DNA of 64,000 nt from Leguminivora glycinivorella (taxonomy: Eukaryota; Arthropoda; Insecta; Lepidoptera; Tortricidae): NCBI RefSeq assembly GCF_023078275.1, contig NC_062978.1, positions 6,462,585-6,526,584 on the forward strand. The letters run 5' to 3'. Under the pieces are notes generated by a model. It saw only the letters and a list, made by a program, of their open reading frames with translations. It was not told where the DNA came from and made no database searches. This document shows positions 60,601-64,000 of the stretch, in pieces; position 1 is the first letter of the stretch, and the number at the start of each line of letters is the position of its first letter. The position numbers and the translations under genes are program-made.

Positions 60601-62928
60601 ACACTAGAAACAAACATAAACTTGCCGTGCCCTTCCACCGTCTCCGTAAGGTTAGTACGTCTTTCGTTGGGAACTGTACACGTTTTTATAACAAAATCCC
60701 CATTGATGTAGTGAACTTGCCACTCGGCAAATTTAAGTCACATGTTAAGCGCTGTTTGCTAGGTAAAGCTTACTATACGGTAAATGATTTTATAAATGAT
60801 AAAAATGCCTTTAAGCCAGTAGCTTGATTATGGTAGCAGAAGTTTGTAATACAACCGTACTAGTATCCAGTAAAAATGACACAGCGTAATTTTTCTCATG
60901 TGATTGTATTGTATCATTAGTTATGTTAGTAGGACGCTTAGAGACCTTATACACCTCTAAGATTTTTGTTTTCATTATATAGCGTAGTTATATAAAATTT
61001 ATTTAAAGTATGATAGTACACTGACCCTTAGAGACCTTTACATCTCTAAGTCACGTTGAGCATGTAATTAGTTATGTATAGCTATACTAGGCATTGTTGC
61101 CCTCTTTAATGTCACCTACAAGCTTAATGTCGTGTTTCACTGTGTCGATTTTTCTTTTGTCAATTTGCTGTTAGCTTGAACATGTCATGCTCGCTTAAAA
61201 GTCTTTGCTTACGGTGGCGTGTTGATCGGGTCGCCACCTTCCCGAATGGAGGTTGAGGGAGGCGATGGCTGAGATACGCGTCATACTCGTGAACGGGTGC
61301 TGTTTGTGGAGACTGGTCTGTTCAAGCTTACCTGGGCCACATGTTTTGTTAGATTATTTAACTTTACTTTTGAGCGGATTGCGAGACACTACATTCGGTT
61401 CTTGTAAGAATTAAACTTAAGTAAGTAATGTCTTAAGGATGACACTAGAGACCATCACGTTGTCGTTTAATTTAGTTAATTTTAGCTTTTGGACACTTAG
61501 AGACTTTATACATCTCTGAGATTTTGATTATATTTTATTTTAAAATAGACTCCTTACTTTAATGACCTTGTTGTCGTTTGATTAAGTTAATGTTAGTTTT
61601 TTGGACACTTAGAGACCTTATACATCTCTGAGATTTTGATTATATTTTTAAACTTAATTTGTAACCTTGATTGGCCCTTATTTGTAAACTTGATTTGTTC
61701 TTTAATGATTGACAACTAGAGACTTGTACATCTCTTGAAATGTGTAATTTAGCTGTTCATTTTCTGTATTTTTTATTTTTTTTGTATTATTTGACAAAGG
61801 TTTTTACTTTTAAATATTTTAATTTTATAAAATTTGACTCTTGGAGACGCTATACATCTCCATGGATTATTTGATTAAGTATAATATTTTTACTTGTAAT
61901 ATTCAGTCTTTTACAACTATTGAAGTATTATAGATTTCTTTTATCTTTGTATCTGTTTGCACTTTCTTTATGTATTGATTATAGTTAGTAATAATATGAC
62001 ATTTAGAGACTTTATACATCTCTAATTCTATATCAGTGTATAGCTACTTTGCTTATGATTAATATTTTTAGTTAATATTTCTATTAATTTCATTTGTTTA
62101 ACTTTAATGAATACTCTGTAATGTTGACATGTAAAAGTGCCCCCGTGGCCTATTTGCTGAATAAATGATTTTGTATTTTGTATTTTGGTGCTGTCAGCTG
62201 CAGCACTTGTATGACGTGCAGAGTTAGTAGGCGAATAGCATTATATCAAAGACATATATAACTCCGTATAGACAGATAAAGTCTAAGAAAAAAACGTATC
62301 TCAGCACCATACAGAAAAAGGTACGGTGGCCTAGATGGCGATACACCTTTAGGGGACGCTCGGCTAGATGGCGCTAATATTAATATTTGACATTTTAACA
62401 CATTTCAAGCTAAAATATGAGCCAAATTGTCAAAACTGAGGTTCAAAAGTTTTAAGCCTATGTCAAGAGATGGCTGCACTGTGAAATTTTAAAGAATAAC
62501 TCTCATAATACTCGATCATATTGATACAACACATTTCGTTTCCGAATATTTGTTACATTTTTGTCCTTGAATTTCAAAATTAAAAGAATATGGGCCAAAT
62601 GACAAGTACAACACACTAAAGTATCACAGACGAAATTCGTCTGGAAATAAATGAAACCATCTGGCAATTTTACTTTTCGAGTCAATCGCTATAATACACC
62701 CAACATGCGGTAATTATGTCACAACGTAAGCCGTTTCAGTTTATTAAGCCTAGATAAAATAGCGAAAAACTTCCGTAGTTCTAAGGCCATTTTTTCCTTT
62801 TTAGTTTCCAAGCCGTATAGTTTTTTTTTTTACCAACATACCTTATCCGAGTCGAGCTCCAAGCCGAGCAGGTCATCGCTCAGCTTTTGGAACTTTTCCG
62901 GTGTGAGTTTGTTGAGGATACCGCGGAC
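36540..62928 (-). CDS. eIF4G2: Eukaryotic translation initiation factor 4 gamma 2 (NAT1/DAP5/p97), 3' thirteen exons
   Basis: Exons in transcript order: 62,928-62,842; 49,016-48,738; 48,267-47,991; 46,563-46,390; 45,831-45,677; 43,928-43,766; 43,260-43,172; 42,703-42,491; 41,374-41,141; 40,120-39,866; 38,056-37,831; 37,173-37,052; 36,602-36,540. Together they are 2,337 bp (778 residues and stop) with no frame break, so the gene looks functional. The protein resembles eIF4G but lacks the eIF4E-binding part; it supports cap-independent and alternative cap-dependent initiation by binding eIF4A through MIF4G and eIF2beta through W2. Diagnostic NAT1/DAP5 sequence: VRGILNKLTPEKF, KALDEPKYSSMYAQLCKRL, LMDQYFARIETL. 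Domains: MIF4G (first 3-4 exons), Gly/Pro-rich linker, MA3 (43,260-41,141), W2 (40,120-36,540). The first roughly 100 residues and the promoter lie beyond the right edge. Two exons have tandem copies. Confidence 0.93.
36621..36775. mobile_element. MITE, about 155 bp
   Basis: TTAGTGCGTTTCCAGTG, then ATCCGATCCTATGTCGGATG on the left mirrors CATCCGATATCGGATCGGAT, AATGTGAAAACGCACTTA on the right. In the last eIF4G2 intron. Confidence 0.75.
36826..36952. mobile_element. Degraded MITE related to 31,421-31,610
   Basis: Shares GTCTACGTTGGACGTTTGCC, AGCACATTGCCTCG and a TGGATCC-type end with the 31.4-kb element. Inverted ends are only partly preserved. Confidence 0.5.
37052..37173 (-). CDS. eIF4G2: eIF4G2 exon, W2 domain
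   Basis: Encodes (G)MLLRWFMYLYNLEVCEED then AFLRWREDVTDAYPGKGEAL, FQ. Carries the first acidic/aromatic box (EEDAFLRW). Acceptor TACAG|GC, donor CCAG|GTACAC. Confidence 0.93.
37174..37830 (-). other. eIF4G2 intron
   Basis: No further exon. Short CGACTAGTCGG/TAGTCGGCC palindromic repeats at 37,235-37,280 look like one end of a transposon, but no partner end was found. Confidence 0.5.
37831..38056 (-). CDS. eIF4G2: eIF4G2 exon, W2 domain
   Basis: Encodes NAAFVSTLVALIAGHVTA, then REKALAEAYAPLLTALLQGR, ADLQLAAVYAVQLHAHHHRY and PKG. Acceptor TTGTAG|AAC, donor AAGG|GTGAGC, leaving phase 1. The ALYALQVH-type motif typical of DAP5 is conserved as AVYAVQLH. Confidence 0.92.
38107..38532. mobile_element. 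Inverted-repeat element, about 425 bp
   Basis: CGAGAATGTTCTTTACGAAA then TGCGAATTTTCT on the left pairs with AGAAAACAAACGCAATTCAT then AAAGGACATTCTCG on the right. Inside is a stretch (TTTCAGTGCCACTCTTGACA) shared with about 17,911 in Mob2 intron 1, so the interior includes a dispersed repeat. Confidence 0.65.
38560..39275 (-). other. eIF4G2 intron, no gene recognised
   Basis: AT-rich intron sequence. No feature supported. Confidence 0.45.
39279..39738. mobile_element. Dispersed repeat, copy 1 (second at 62,245)
   Basis: GTGTAACCAAAGACATATAA at the left and CTTTGGTGTAACA at the right are imperfect inverted ends. The first 240 bp, including GTCTAAGAAAAAAACGTACC, GGTGGCCTAGATGGC and TTGTCAAAACTGAGGTTCAA, are about 90% identical to 62,245-62,475 in the same orientation. 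Confidence 0.7.
39866..40120 (-). CDS. eIF4G2: eIF4G2 exon, start of W2 domain
   Basis: 85 codons beginning ELVGSAQAAELYAESKLNLC and ending QLYRWIKGNVEPSVRQ. The YRWIKGNVEP block matches the DAP5 W2 region. Acceptor TTGCAG|GAG, donor CCAG|GTACAC, phase 0 at both ends. Very GC-rich and Ala-rich. Confidence 0.9.
40308..40402. mobile_element. Single end of a hAT-like element
   Basis: Begins AGAGATGGGCCGAATATTCG, close to the CAGAGATGGGC terminus of the 14.1-kb element, and continues with about eight ATTCGG/CCGAAT repeats. No matching right end, so it is a fragment. Confidence 0.5.
40701..41346 (-). repeat. Three-copy tandem array of an eIF4G2 MA3 exon end plus donor (218-bp unit)
   Basis: CTACCTGCAGACGCTGCAGC occurs at 40,701, 40,919 and 41,137, exactly 218 bp apart. 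Each unit carries the last 176 bp of the exon (from GVKRSSAGEALRALPAG to LQRLQ), the donor CTGCAG|GTAGCC and about 42 bp of intron ending CCACAGTATAATAAAG. The rightmost copy is the complete exon; the other two, downstream in the transcript, lack its first 58 bp. In each junction AATAAAG|GCGTGAAG could mimic an acceptor. The copies look identical. 218 is not a multiple of three, so inclusion of an extra copy would shift the frame. Confidence 0.95.
41141..41374 (-). CDS. eIF4G2: eIF4G2 exon, MA3 domain
   Basis: 78 codons from TESEAEWARLCAACMALVRG to YPLLLDVLQRLQ. Acceptor TTTGTCAG|ACG, donor CTGCAG|GTAGCC, phase 0. Its 3' end heads the tandem array above. Confidence 0.9.
41491..41745. mobile_element. 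Possible MITE with short ends
   Basis: TAGGCTAGTTTCCTA on the left and TAGGAAACTAGTTCCTA on the right are short inverted ends around AT-rich sequence that includes a CRE palindrome at 41,581. Confidence 0.45.
41750..42485 (-). other. eIF4G2 intron
   Basis: AT-rich intron, no exon or clear element. Confidence 0.5.
42491..42703 (-). CDS. eIF4G2: eIF4G2 exon, MA3 domain
   Basis: 71 codons: GLNKEEACRLLIDAATAAAA, an Ala/Gly-rich insert, then ALPDKLLRRAIQALLEHTLA, LE. The PDKLLRRAIQALLEHTL helix pair matches the MA3 fold. Acceptor GGTACAG|GGT, donor GGAG|GTACTG. Confidence 0.9.
42950..43075. mobile_element. MITE, about 125 bp
   Basis: AAGCTAAGTTCAGATGAACG on the left mirrors CGGTCATCTGAACTTAACCT on the right. 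Confidence 0.75.
43172..43260 (-). CDS. eIF4G2: eIF4G2 exon, Lys-rich linker before MA3
   Basis: Encodes (K)TLAGGALIKEPAITIRPA, PDKKDKPKKDK. Acceptor TTGACAG|AGA, donor CAAG|GTAAAT. DAP5 also has a Lys/Pro-rich segment just before MA3. Confidence 0.88.
43494..43860 (-). repeat. Four-copy tandem array of an eIF4G2 linker exon end plus donor (115/88-bp units)
   Basis: GGGCAGGCGGTTGGCG occurs at 43,494, 43,609, 43,697 and 43,812, giving periods of 115, 88 and 115 bp. On the transcript strand each unit carries part of the exon (SLMFTASANRLPKQP, then a Pro/Leu-rich stretch), the donor A|GTGAGTAC and a (CACACG)n-type intron piece. The 88-bp unit lacks 27 bp of the Pro/Leu-coding GGC/GCA-rich part. 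The copy at 43,812 belongs to the full exon; the others are downstream in the transcript. Confidence 0.93.
43766..43928 (-). CDS. eIF4G2: eIF4G2 exon, linker
   Basis: Encodes QEAPRLHKARLAAGGALEDV, then MRPAAYSLMFTASANRLPKQ and a PPPLLLPPAPQ tail, leaving phase 1. The ...MRPAAYSLMF motif corresponds to the LRPAQSFLM element of vertebrate DAP5. Acceptor GGTACAG|CAG, with a possible alternative three bases later. Confidence 0.88.
44214..44302. repeat. Hairpin MITE, about 89 bp
   Basis: GGCCGTCCCTATCGCAC and GTGCGATAGGGACGGC are perfect inverted arms; the pairing extends outward through CGATAGACGATAAAAT and ATTTTATCGTCTATCG. The loop is TATTTGTAA. Confidence 0.85.
44550..44794. mobile_element. 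MITE, about 245 bp
   Basis: TTTAGTCCGTCAGTTAGAT (44,550) and ATCTAACTGACGGACTAAA (ending 44,794) are perfect 19-bp inverted ends. The interior includes two TGACGTCA-type sites. Confidence 0.8.
44920..45335 (+). mobile_element. Dispersed repeat with a tRNA-like insert
   Basis: The stretch from ACCGACGATCTCGGAAACCG to ACCGAGCGAAGCTCGGTCGC followed by CCAGATATT looks like a dispersed lepidopteran repeat ending in a small hairpin (ACCGAGC-GAA-GCTCGGT). Within it, 45,137-45,208 has an A-box-like TAGCTTAGTCGT and a B-box-like GGTTTCGAATCCC, followed by T-rich sequence. This suggests a tRNA-derived SINE head inserted in an older element. Family names are not assigned. Confidence 0.45.
45677..45831 (-). 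CDS. eIF4G2: eIF4G2 exon, Gly/Gln-rich linker
   Basis: Encodes (G)TLVPPPDKLFGNGFPARD, then GFRQRSAPSAPQGYYHHQRH, NYKQGRDQQGNGK. Acceptor TGTGCAG|GC, donor CAAG|GTGACC, leaving phase 0. Low complexity, as in the middle of DAP5. Confidence 0.88.
46208..46361. mobile_element. Foldback MITE with GGATCCGCGC ends
   Basis: AAGCGCGGATCCAG at the left and CCCCCCGGATCCGCGCAT at the right are inverted. The core has G-rich and C-rich runs (CCCCAGGGGGGAGGGGGGGTC and CATGACCCCCGTGACC). Confidence 0.65.
46390..46563 (-). CDS. eIF4G2: eIF4G2 exon after MIF4G
   Basis: Encodes (G)WVPRAATSHEGPVPIQQL, RPDSSPPRRPEREQRDSLFR, GGLRSRPLDDVLAGLALQP. The WVPR-x-A...P-x-x-I-x-Q-x-R block directly follows the MIF4G domain in DAP5. 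Acceptor GTGCAG|GT, donor CCCG|GTAACT. Confidence 0.9.
46698..46828. mobile_element. MITE, about 130 bp
   Basis: GGGCCGGTTGCAAAAAACC on the left and GATTGATGCAACTGGCCC on the right are imperfect inverted ends of a type common in moths. Confidence 0.65.
47203..47256 (-). repeat. Duplicated fragment of an eIF4G2 MIF4G exon
   Basis: GAGGCCGCTCCGAGTCCAGC then GGCAGGTGCGAGGTGCGCAT closely resembles 48,094-48,146 in the exon 730 bp upstream (GAGGCCGCGGCCGCGCTCTG, AGTCCAGCACGCGGCCGCAG). On the transcript strand it still reads VLDSER, as in the exon's GRVLDSERGRGL. Diverged by indels, so older than the tandem arrays. Confidence 0.8.
47267..47877. mobile_element. Inverted-repeat element enclosing a retrotransposon tail
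   Basis: GTTGTACAGTCAGCTGCAAA...AGTAGACCCCC (47,267) mirrors GGGGGTCTACTTTTCTCTGC, AGCTGACTGTACAAC (ending 47,877). The true ends are probably CAGTCAGC/GCTGACTG flanked by TA, as at 29,278. A reverse transcriptase fragment (next entry) lies inside. Confidence 0.75.
47360..47815 (+). pseudogene. Non-LTR retrotransposon 3' end (reverse transcriptase tail)
   Basis: The + strand reads, with frame changes, AVRIVDDPKLTGGIEPLSLR, RNFASLCVFYRLYNGF, then pieces such as RGRSGCGMSSL in shifted frame, matching the common insect reverse transcriptase C-terminus (Q-R-R-A-x-R-I-V...L-E-P-L-x-x-R-R...A-S-L-C-V-F-Y-R). The 3' UTR ends with CATCAGGCGGACCGTATACC, TGTTTGCCACC and an A-run at 47,817. Disrupted by stops and frameshifts; 5' truncated. 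A small hairpin (GTCAAAGGGTGCA / TGCACCCTTTGAC) lies at 47,322-47,360 just before it. Confidence 0.75.
47991..48267 (-). CDS. eIF4G2: eIF4G2 exon, MIF4G domain (C-terminal part)
   Basis: Encodes FIGELGKLEILAESILHRCI, QNLLARRAAADHHEDLECLA, QLVRTCGRVLDSERGRGLMD, QYFARIETL and ends RFMLRDVVELRRG, leaving phase 1. Acceptor ATCACAG|TTC, donor GGAG|GTGAGA. HEDLECL and LMDQYFARI are diagnostic of eIF4G2. Confidence 0.94.
48488..48611. mobile_element. hAT-like MITE, 124 bp, perfect 8-bp TSD
   Basis: Ends CAGTGGCGTGGCGT and ACGCCCCGCCACTG are inverted and flanked by identical CTAGATAT at 48,480-48,487 and 48,612-48,619. The 8-bp target duplication and CAGTG/CACTG ends indicate a hAT-superfamily non-autonomous element. 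Confidence 0.88.
48738..49016 (-). CDS. eIF4G2: eIF4G2 exon, MIF4G domain (central part)
   Basis: 93 codons: VLKGVILLIFEKALDEPKYS, SMYAQLCKRLSEEAPNLE, FRLLLLNKCRAEFENRAQAF and ending AKCKMLGNIK. Acceptor GTCGCAG|GTG, donor CAAG|GTACTA, phase 0. This is the eIF4A-binding face of the domain. The preceding exon is 13.8 kb away. Confidence 0.95.
49022..49095. repeat. Short direct duplication next to the intron end
   Basis: CACACATTTATTGTTATATA followed by CAAATTATTGATA occurs twice in a row, just upstream (in transcript sense) of the eIF4G2 acceptor. Confidence 0.75.
49290..50876 (+). pseudogene. Non-LTR ORF1, 5' portion (coiled coil, Pro-rich linker, esterase-like region)
   Basis: From an ATG at about 49,299 or 49,320 (MTTRRDVLLAKMQQLQRELK) a long coiled coil runs about 120 residues, then a CKYCSG Cys pair, a second basic helical region and a coiled coil. 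An Ala/Pro/Arg-rich linker follows (about 50,120-50,530), where the frame shifts between 50,350 and 50,405. The continuing frame gives YSDEAGVGLGALLAERL, then a GNSVDCTKRDILKLS block resembling the SGNH/esterase-like domain found in CR1 ORF1. It stops being element sequence at 50,876, where the LTR element begins. The codon frame resumes unchanged after the second LTR at 57,670. Marked change to high GC in the linker. Host-genome retroelement; not functional as it stands. Confidence 0.75.
50877..52460 (-). repeat. 3' LTR
   Basis: 1,584 bp, near-identical to 56,084-57,664. Short ORFs within it are mirrored in the other LTR and have no recognisable product. Confidence 0.92.
52475..53850 (-). 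other. LTR element internal region, 3' of pol
   Basis: No env-like ORF and no other gene; only short frames. AT-rich with C-rich tracts. Probably untranslated. Confidence 0.6.
53852..55306 (-). pseudogene. Partial Ty3/gypsy pol: RNase H end plus integrase
   Basis: The frame is open from about 55,306 to the stop at 53,852. It begins in the RNase H domain (ITDHASLKWFMN, DALSRL), then an integrase H2C2-type zinc finger (H...H...CDVCAAY), and the catalytic core with Asp in SIDLVGPLP, Asp in ISDNGAQFTG and Glu in NLVERYNK, followed by a C-terminal domain with GDIVQKR and a chromodomain-like end (SPLVYELERLDG). The three acidic residues are all present. Everything upstream (gag, protease, reverse transcriptase) is absent, so this copy depends on other elements. 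Confidence 0.9.
55310..56070 (-). other. LTR element leader, after the deletion
   Basis: No ORF of note between the primer binding site and the truncated pol. AT-rich. The deletion junction probably lies near 55,306. Confidence 0.6.
56084..57664 (-). repeat. 5' LTR
   Basis: 1,581 bp. Ends next to the primer binding site on its left, and to the target duplication GTTGT on its right at 57,665-57,669. Confidence 0.92.
57670..57911 (+). pseudogene. Non-LTR ORF1, 3' portion
   Basis: The frame continues from the target duplication (...YSSTISYFDTNKFID) through RRCLVECADLLAYNIKGPDV to TAA at 57,909-57,911. Together with the part left of 50,876 it completes the esterase-like C-terminal half of ORF1. 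Confidence 0.75.
57971..60827 (+). pseudogene. Non-LTR ORF2: endonuclease and reverse transcriptase, two frameshifts
   Basis: Three consecutive frames: 57,971-58,393, 58,396-59,880 and 59,889-60,827. The apurinic-like endonuclease has LVHQNIQG, ILCITEHWL, IVCGDFNVN (across the first break) and SDHCGL motifs. The reverse transcriptase has FRPISILPALSKVFEKLI, DLSKAFDCVDH, GVPQGSILGPFLF (across the second break) and the catalytic FADDTSL at about 59,982. The C-terminal tail NTRNKHKLAVP...FYNKIP...FKSHVK is normal length. Breaks are single-base shifts near 58,390 and near 59,868, in a run of G. No RNase H domain, as in CR1/Jockey types. Confidence 0.88.
60828..62187 (+). repeat. Non-LTR 3' UTR with seven copies of a palindromic motif
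   Basis: Variants of TTAGAGACYTTATACATCTC followed by TAAG occur at about 60,938, 61,028, 61,497, 61,609, 61,716, 61,841 and 62,003. In each copy AGAGA and TCTCT are inverted, with the TTATACA middle conserved; the compensating pair GGAGA/TCTCC in the 61,841 copy keeps the pairing. Confidence 0.85.
62245..62475. mobile_element. Dispersed repeat, copy 2 (see 39,279)
   Basis: About 90% identical to the first 240 bp of 39,279-39,738, same orientation. It lies just beyond the 3' end of the non-LTR element. Confidence 0.7.
62480..62838 (-). other. eIF4G2 intron, no gene recognised
   Basis: AT-rich intron just downstream (transcript sense) of the first eIF4G2 exon in the window. Confidence 0.5.
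62842..62928 (-). CDS. eIF4G2: eIF4G2 exon, MIF4G domain (N-terminal part)
   Basis: Encodes VRGILNKLTPEKFQKLSDDL, LGLELDSDK, phase 0. Acceptor GGTTGCAG|GTC, donor TAAG|GTATGT. The VRGILNKLTPEKF motif opens the MIF4G domain of eIF4G/DAP5. First eIF4G2 exon within the window; upstream exons lie past 64,000. Confidence 0.94.
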
Positions 62929-62929
62929 C

Positions 62930-63520
62930 TGCAACCAATCAAAATAATTTTAATGAAAAAACACGACGCAGTTTAATATACAATACAATTAGAGAAAGAA
63001 AAAGATAAACAGAGAAAGGCTATGATGTTTATAATAAAATAATCCATTTTCTAGGATCGTGTATTGTGGACTGGACGAAAGCAGCACGGGCGGATAATCA
63101 AAGTCATTCACATTTTGCTCAACCAAATATAATATCTTCACGAGCACGAATGTTTTACGGCATGAATGTGTACAATATAGTATGATGTTTTATGCATTGC
63201 ACAGCGCCTTGGTGTCTCACTGTAATACTGTGTAATTTGTTTTTGAAATAAAATAAACGGACTTGGCTTACAGCTTGCGTCCAGCCCAGGCCACGGCCTA
63301 AACAGAGAAGGAGCTTACGACCACCCGCGGTTGCATACCTTGAGCGCCACCCCCGTTGAAACCGCGATTCCGTCTGATCAACTAATAGGTTGTACAAATC
63401 TCACATATCGTATGCTATATTTTATTAAATTTCATGATCAATTTAGTTAAATAAACCTCGGTCCAAAAGGCTATAGAAGCCATGCAGGCTACAAACATAC
63501 AGCTAGATATTGCTTCGTTT
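62930..63520 (-). other. eIF4G2 upstream intron
   Basis: Non-coding. GC-rich patch near 63,270-63,360 without clear exon borders. Confidence 0.45.
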
Positions 63521-63524
63521 ATTT

Positions 63525-63775
63525 AGGACTACCTTTTGCCCGCGGCATCGCTCACGTTAAATTAGAAAATTGGGGAATACTCCATACAAACTTCCACCCC
63601 CCATTTTAGGCAAGTGGAGGGTTTAGAAAGAGACTAAAATAGCCTAGATCACTCTCCATCCCTTCAGCTATCTCCACTTAAAAAATCAAGTCAATTCGTG
63701 GCTCCGTTCTGCCGTGAAAGACGGACAAACAGACACACACACTTTCCCATTTATAATATTAGTCTGGATATGGAT
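63525..63775 (-). mobile_element. Lep1-like short repeat, copy 3 (reversed)
   Basis: The reverse complement of the family at 25,470: contains CCGTGAAAGACGGACAAACA, GACACACACACTTTCCC and ATTTATAATATTAGT at its right end. Confidence 0.65.
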
Positions 63776-64000
63776 TAGTAAAACAAATTGCCCTTCAACT
63801 GAAGTGGCAAATAGTGAAGTTTACAAACAATTCGCGAAAAGTGAGGCTTATCGGTGACCGATTGCGATGACCCTGCGCAGGTTATGAAATGAACGATAAC
63901 ATCAACCTTCCTTAATATATCAAAACAAAGCGCCGAGTTTTCTCATTGGTTTAATTTTCCGTTAAAATGTTGCGCCACCCGCCGCAACTCGTTAAGGGTG

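Larger units (their letters stand above)
49100..62187 (+). mobile_element. CR1/Jockey-group non-LTR retrotransposon, split by an LTR element
   Basis: One element on the + strand inside the eIF4G2 intron: ORF1 (49,290-50,876 and 57,670-57,911), ORF2 (57,971-60,827), and a 1.36-kb 3' UTR ending GCTGAATAAATGATTTTG then TATTTTGTATTTTG near 62,187. The LTR element at 50,877-57,664 is removed to make ORF1 continuous. The 5' end is not defined; it may begin anywhere from about 49,100. The layout (coiled-coil ORF1 with an esterase-like second half, endonuclease/RT ORF2 without RNase H, short 3' tandem tail) fits CR1-like elements of moths such as the Daphne type, but the clade is inferred. Frameshifts in both ORFs make this copy inactive. 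Confidence 0.82.

Overview
The window is animal, almost certainly lepidopteran, nuclear DNA. Evidence: AT-rich non-coding sequence; short GC-rich exons with GT/AG borders and consistent phases; many short interspersed repeats of types that recur in moth and butterfly genomes; and two host genes whose insect orthologues are recognisable. I cannot assign a species. No bacterial operons, CRISPR arrays or rRNA genes are visible.

Two convergent host genes frame the window. Mob2 (MOB kinase activator 2, NDR/Tricornered partner) lies on the + strand between about 15.7 and 32.2 kb. It has two alternative first exons (15,843-15,913 and 16,153-16,214), both ending in phase 2, then four shared exons (19,367; 27,127; 29,778; 31,741). 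The predicted isoforms are 247 and 244 residues. eIF4G2 (NAT1/DAP5/p97) lies on the - strand. Thirteen exons run from 62,928 down to 36,540. They give 778 residues covering MIF4G, linker, MA3 and W2 domains; the N-terminus lies beyond the right edge. All exon phases chain without a break.

Region by region: 1-15 kb is gene-poor, with a probable THAP-domain exon (2.0 kb), a GC-rich patch with two CRE palindromes (9.85-9.91 kb), and two hAT-like non-autonomous elements. One of these (14,103-15,541) has a perfect 8-bp target duplication. Mob2 intron 2 carries a long hAT transposase exon that lacks its BED finger and is preceded by an acceptor in the same phase as the Mob2 exon 2 donor. Between the converging genes (32-36 kb) sit a foldback element holding the tail of a reverse transcriptase and a frameshifted, intronless, truncated copy of the cytokine receptor domeless. 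The 13.8-kb eIF4G2 intron at 49.0-62.8 kb is filled by a CR1/Jockey-group non-LTR retrotransposon. Its ORF1 is split by a young, internally deleted Ty3/gypsy element with 1.58-kb LTRs; the target duplication and the reading frame match on both sides.

The most unusual feature is that four exons, two in each host gene, have had their 3' end, splice donor and a few tens of intron bases copied in tandem: 7 x 117 bp and 11 x 93 bp in Mob2, and 3 x 218 bp and about 4 x 115 bp in eIF4G2. This is either a recurrent exon-end amplification process in GC-rich exons or a systematic assembly artefact. Raw long reads would tell which.
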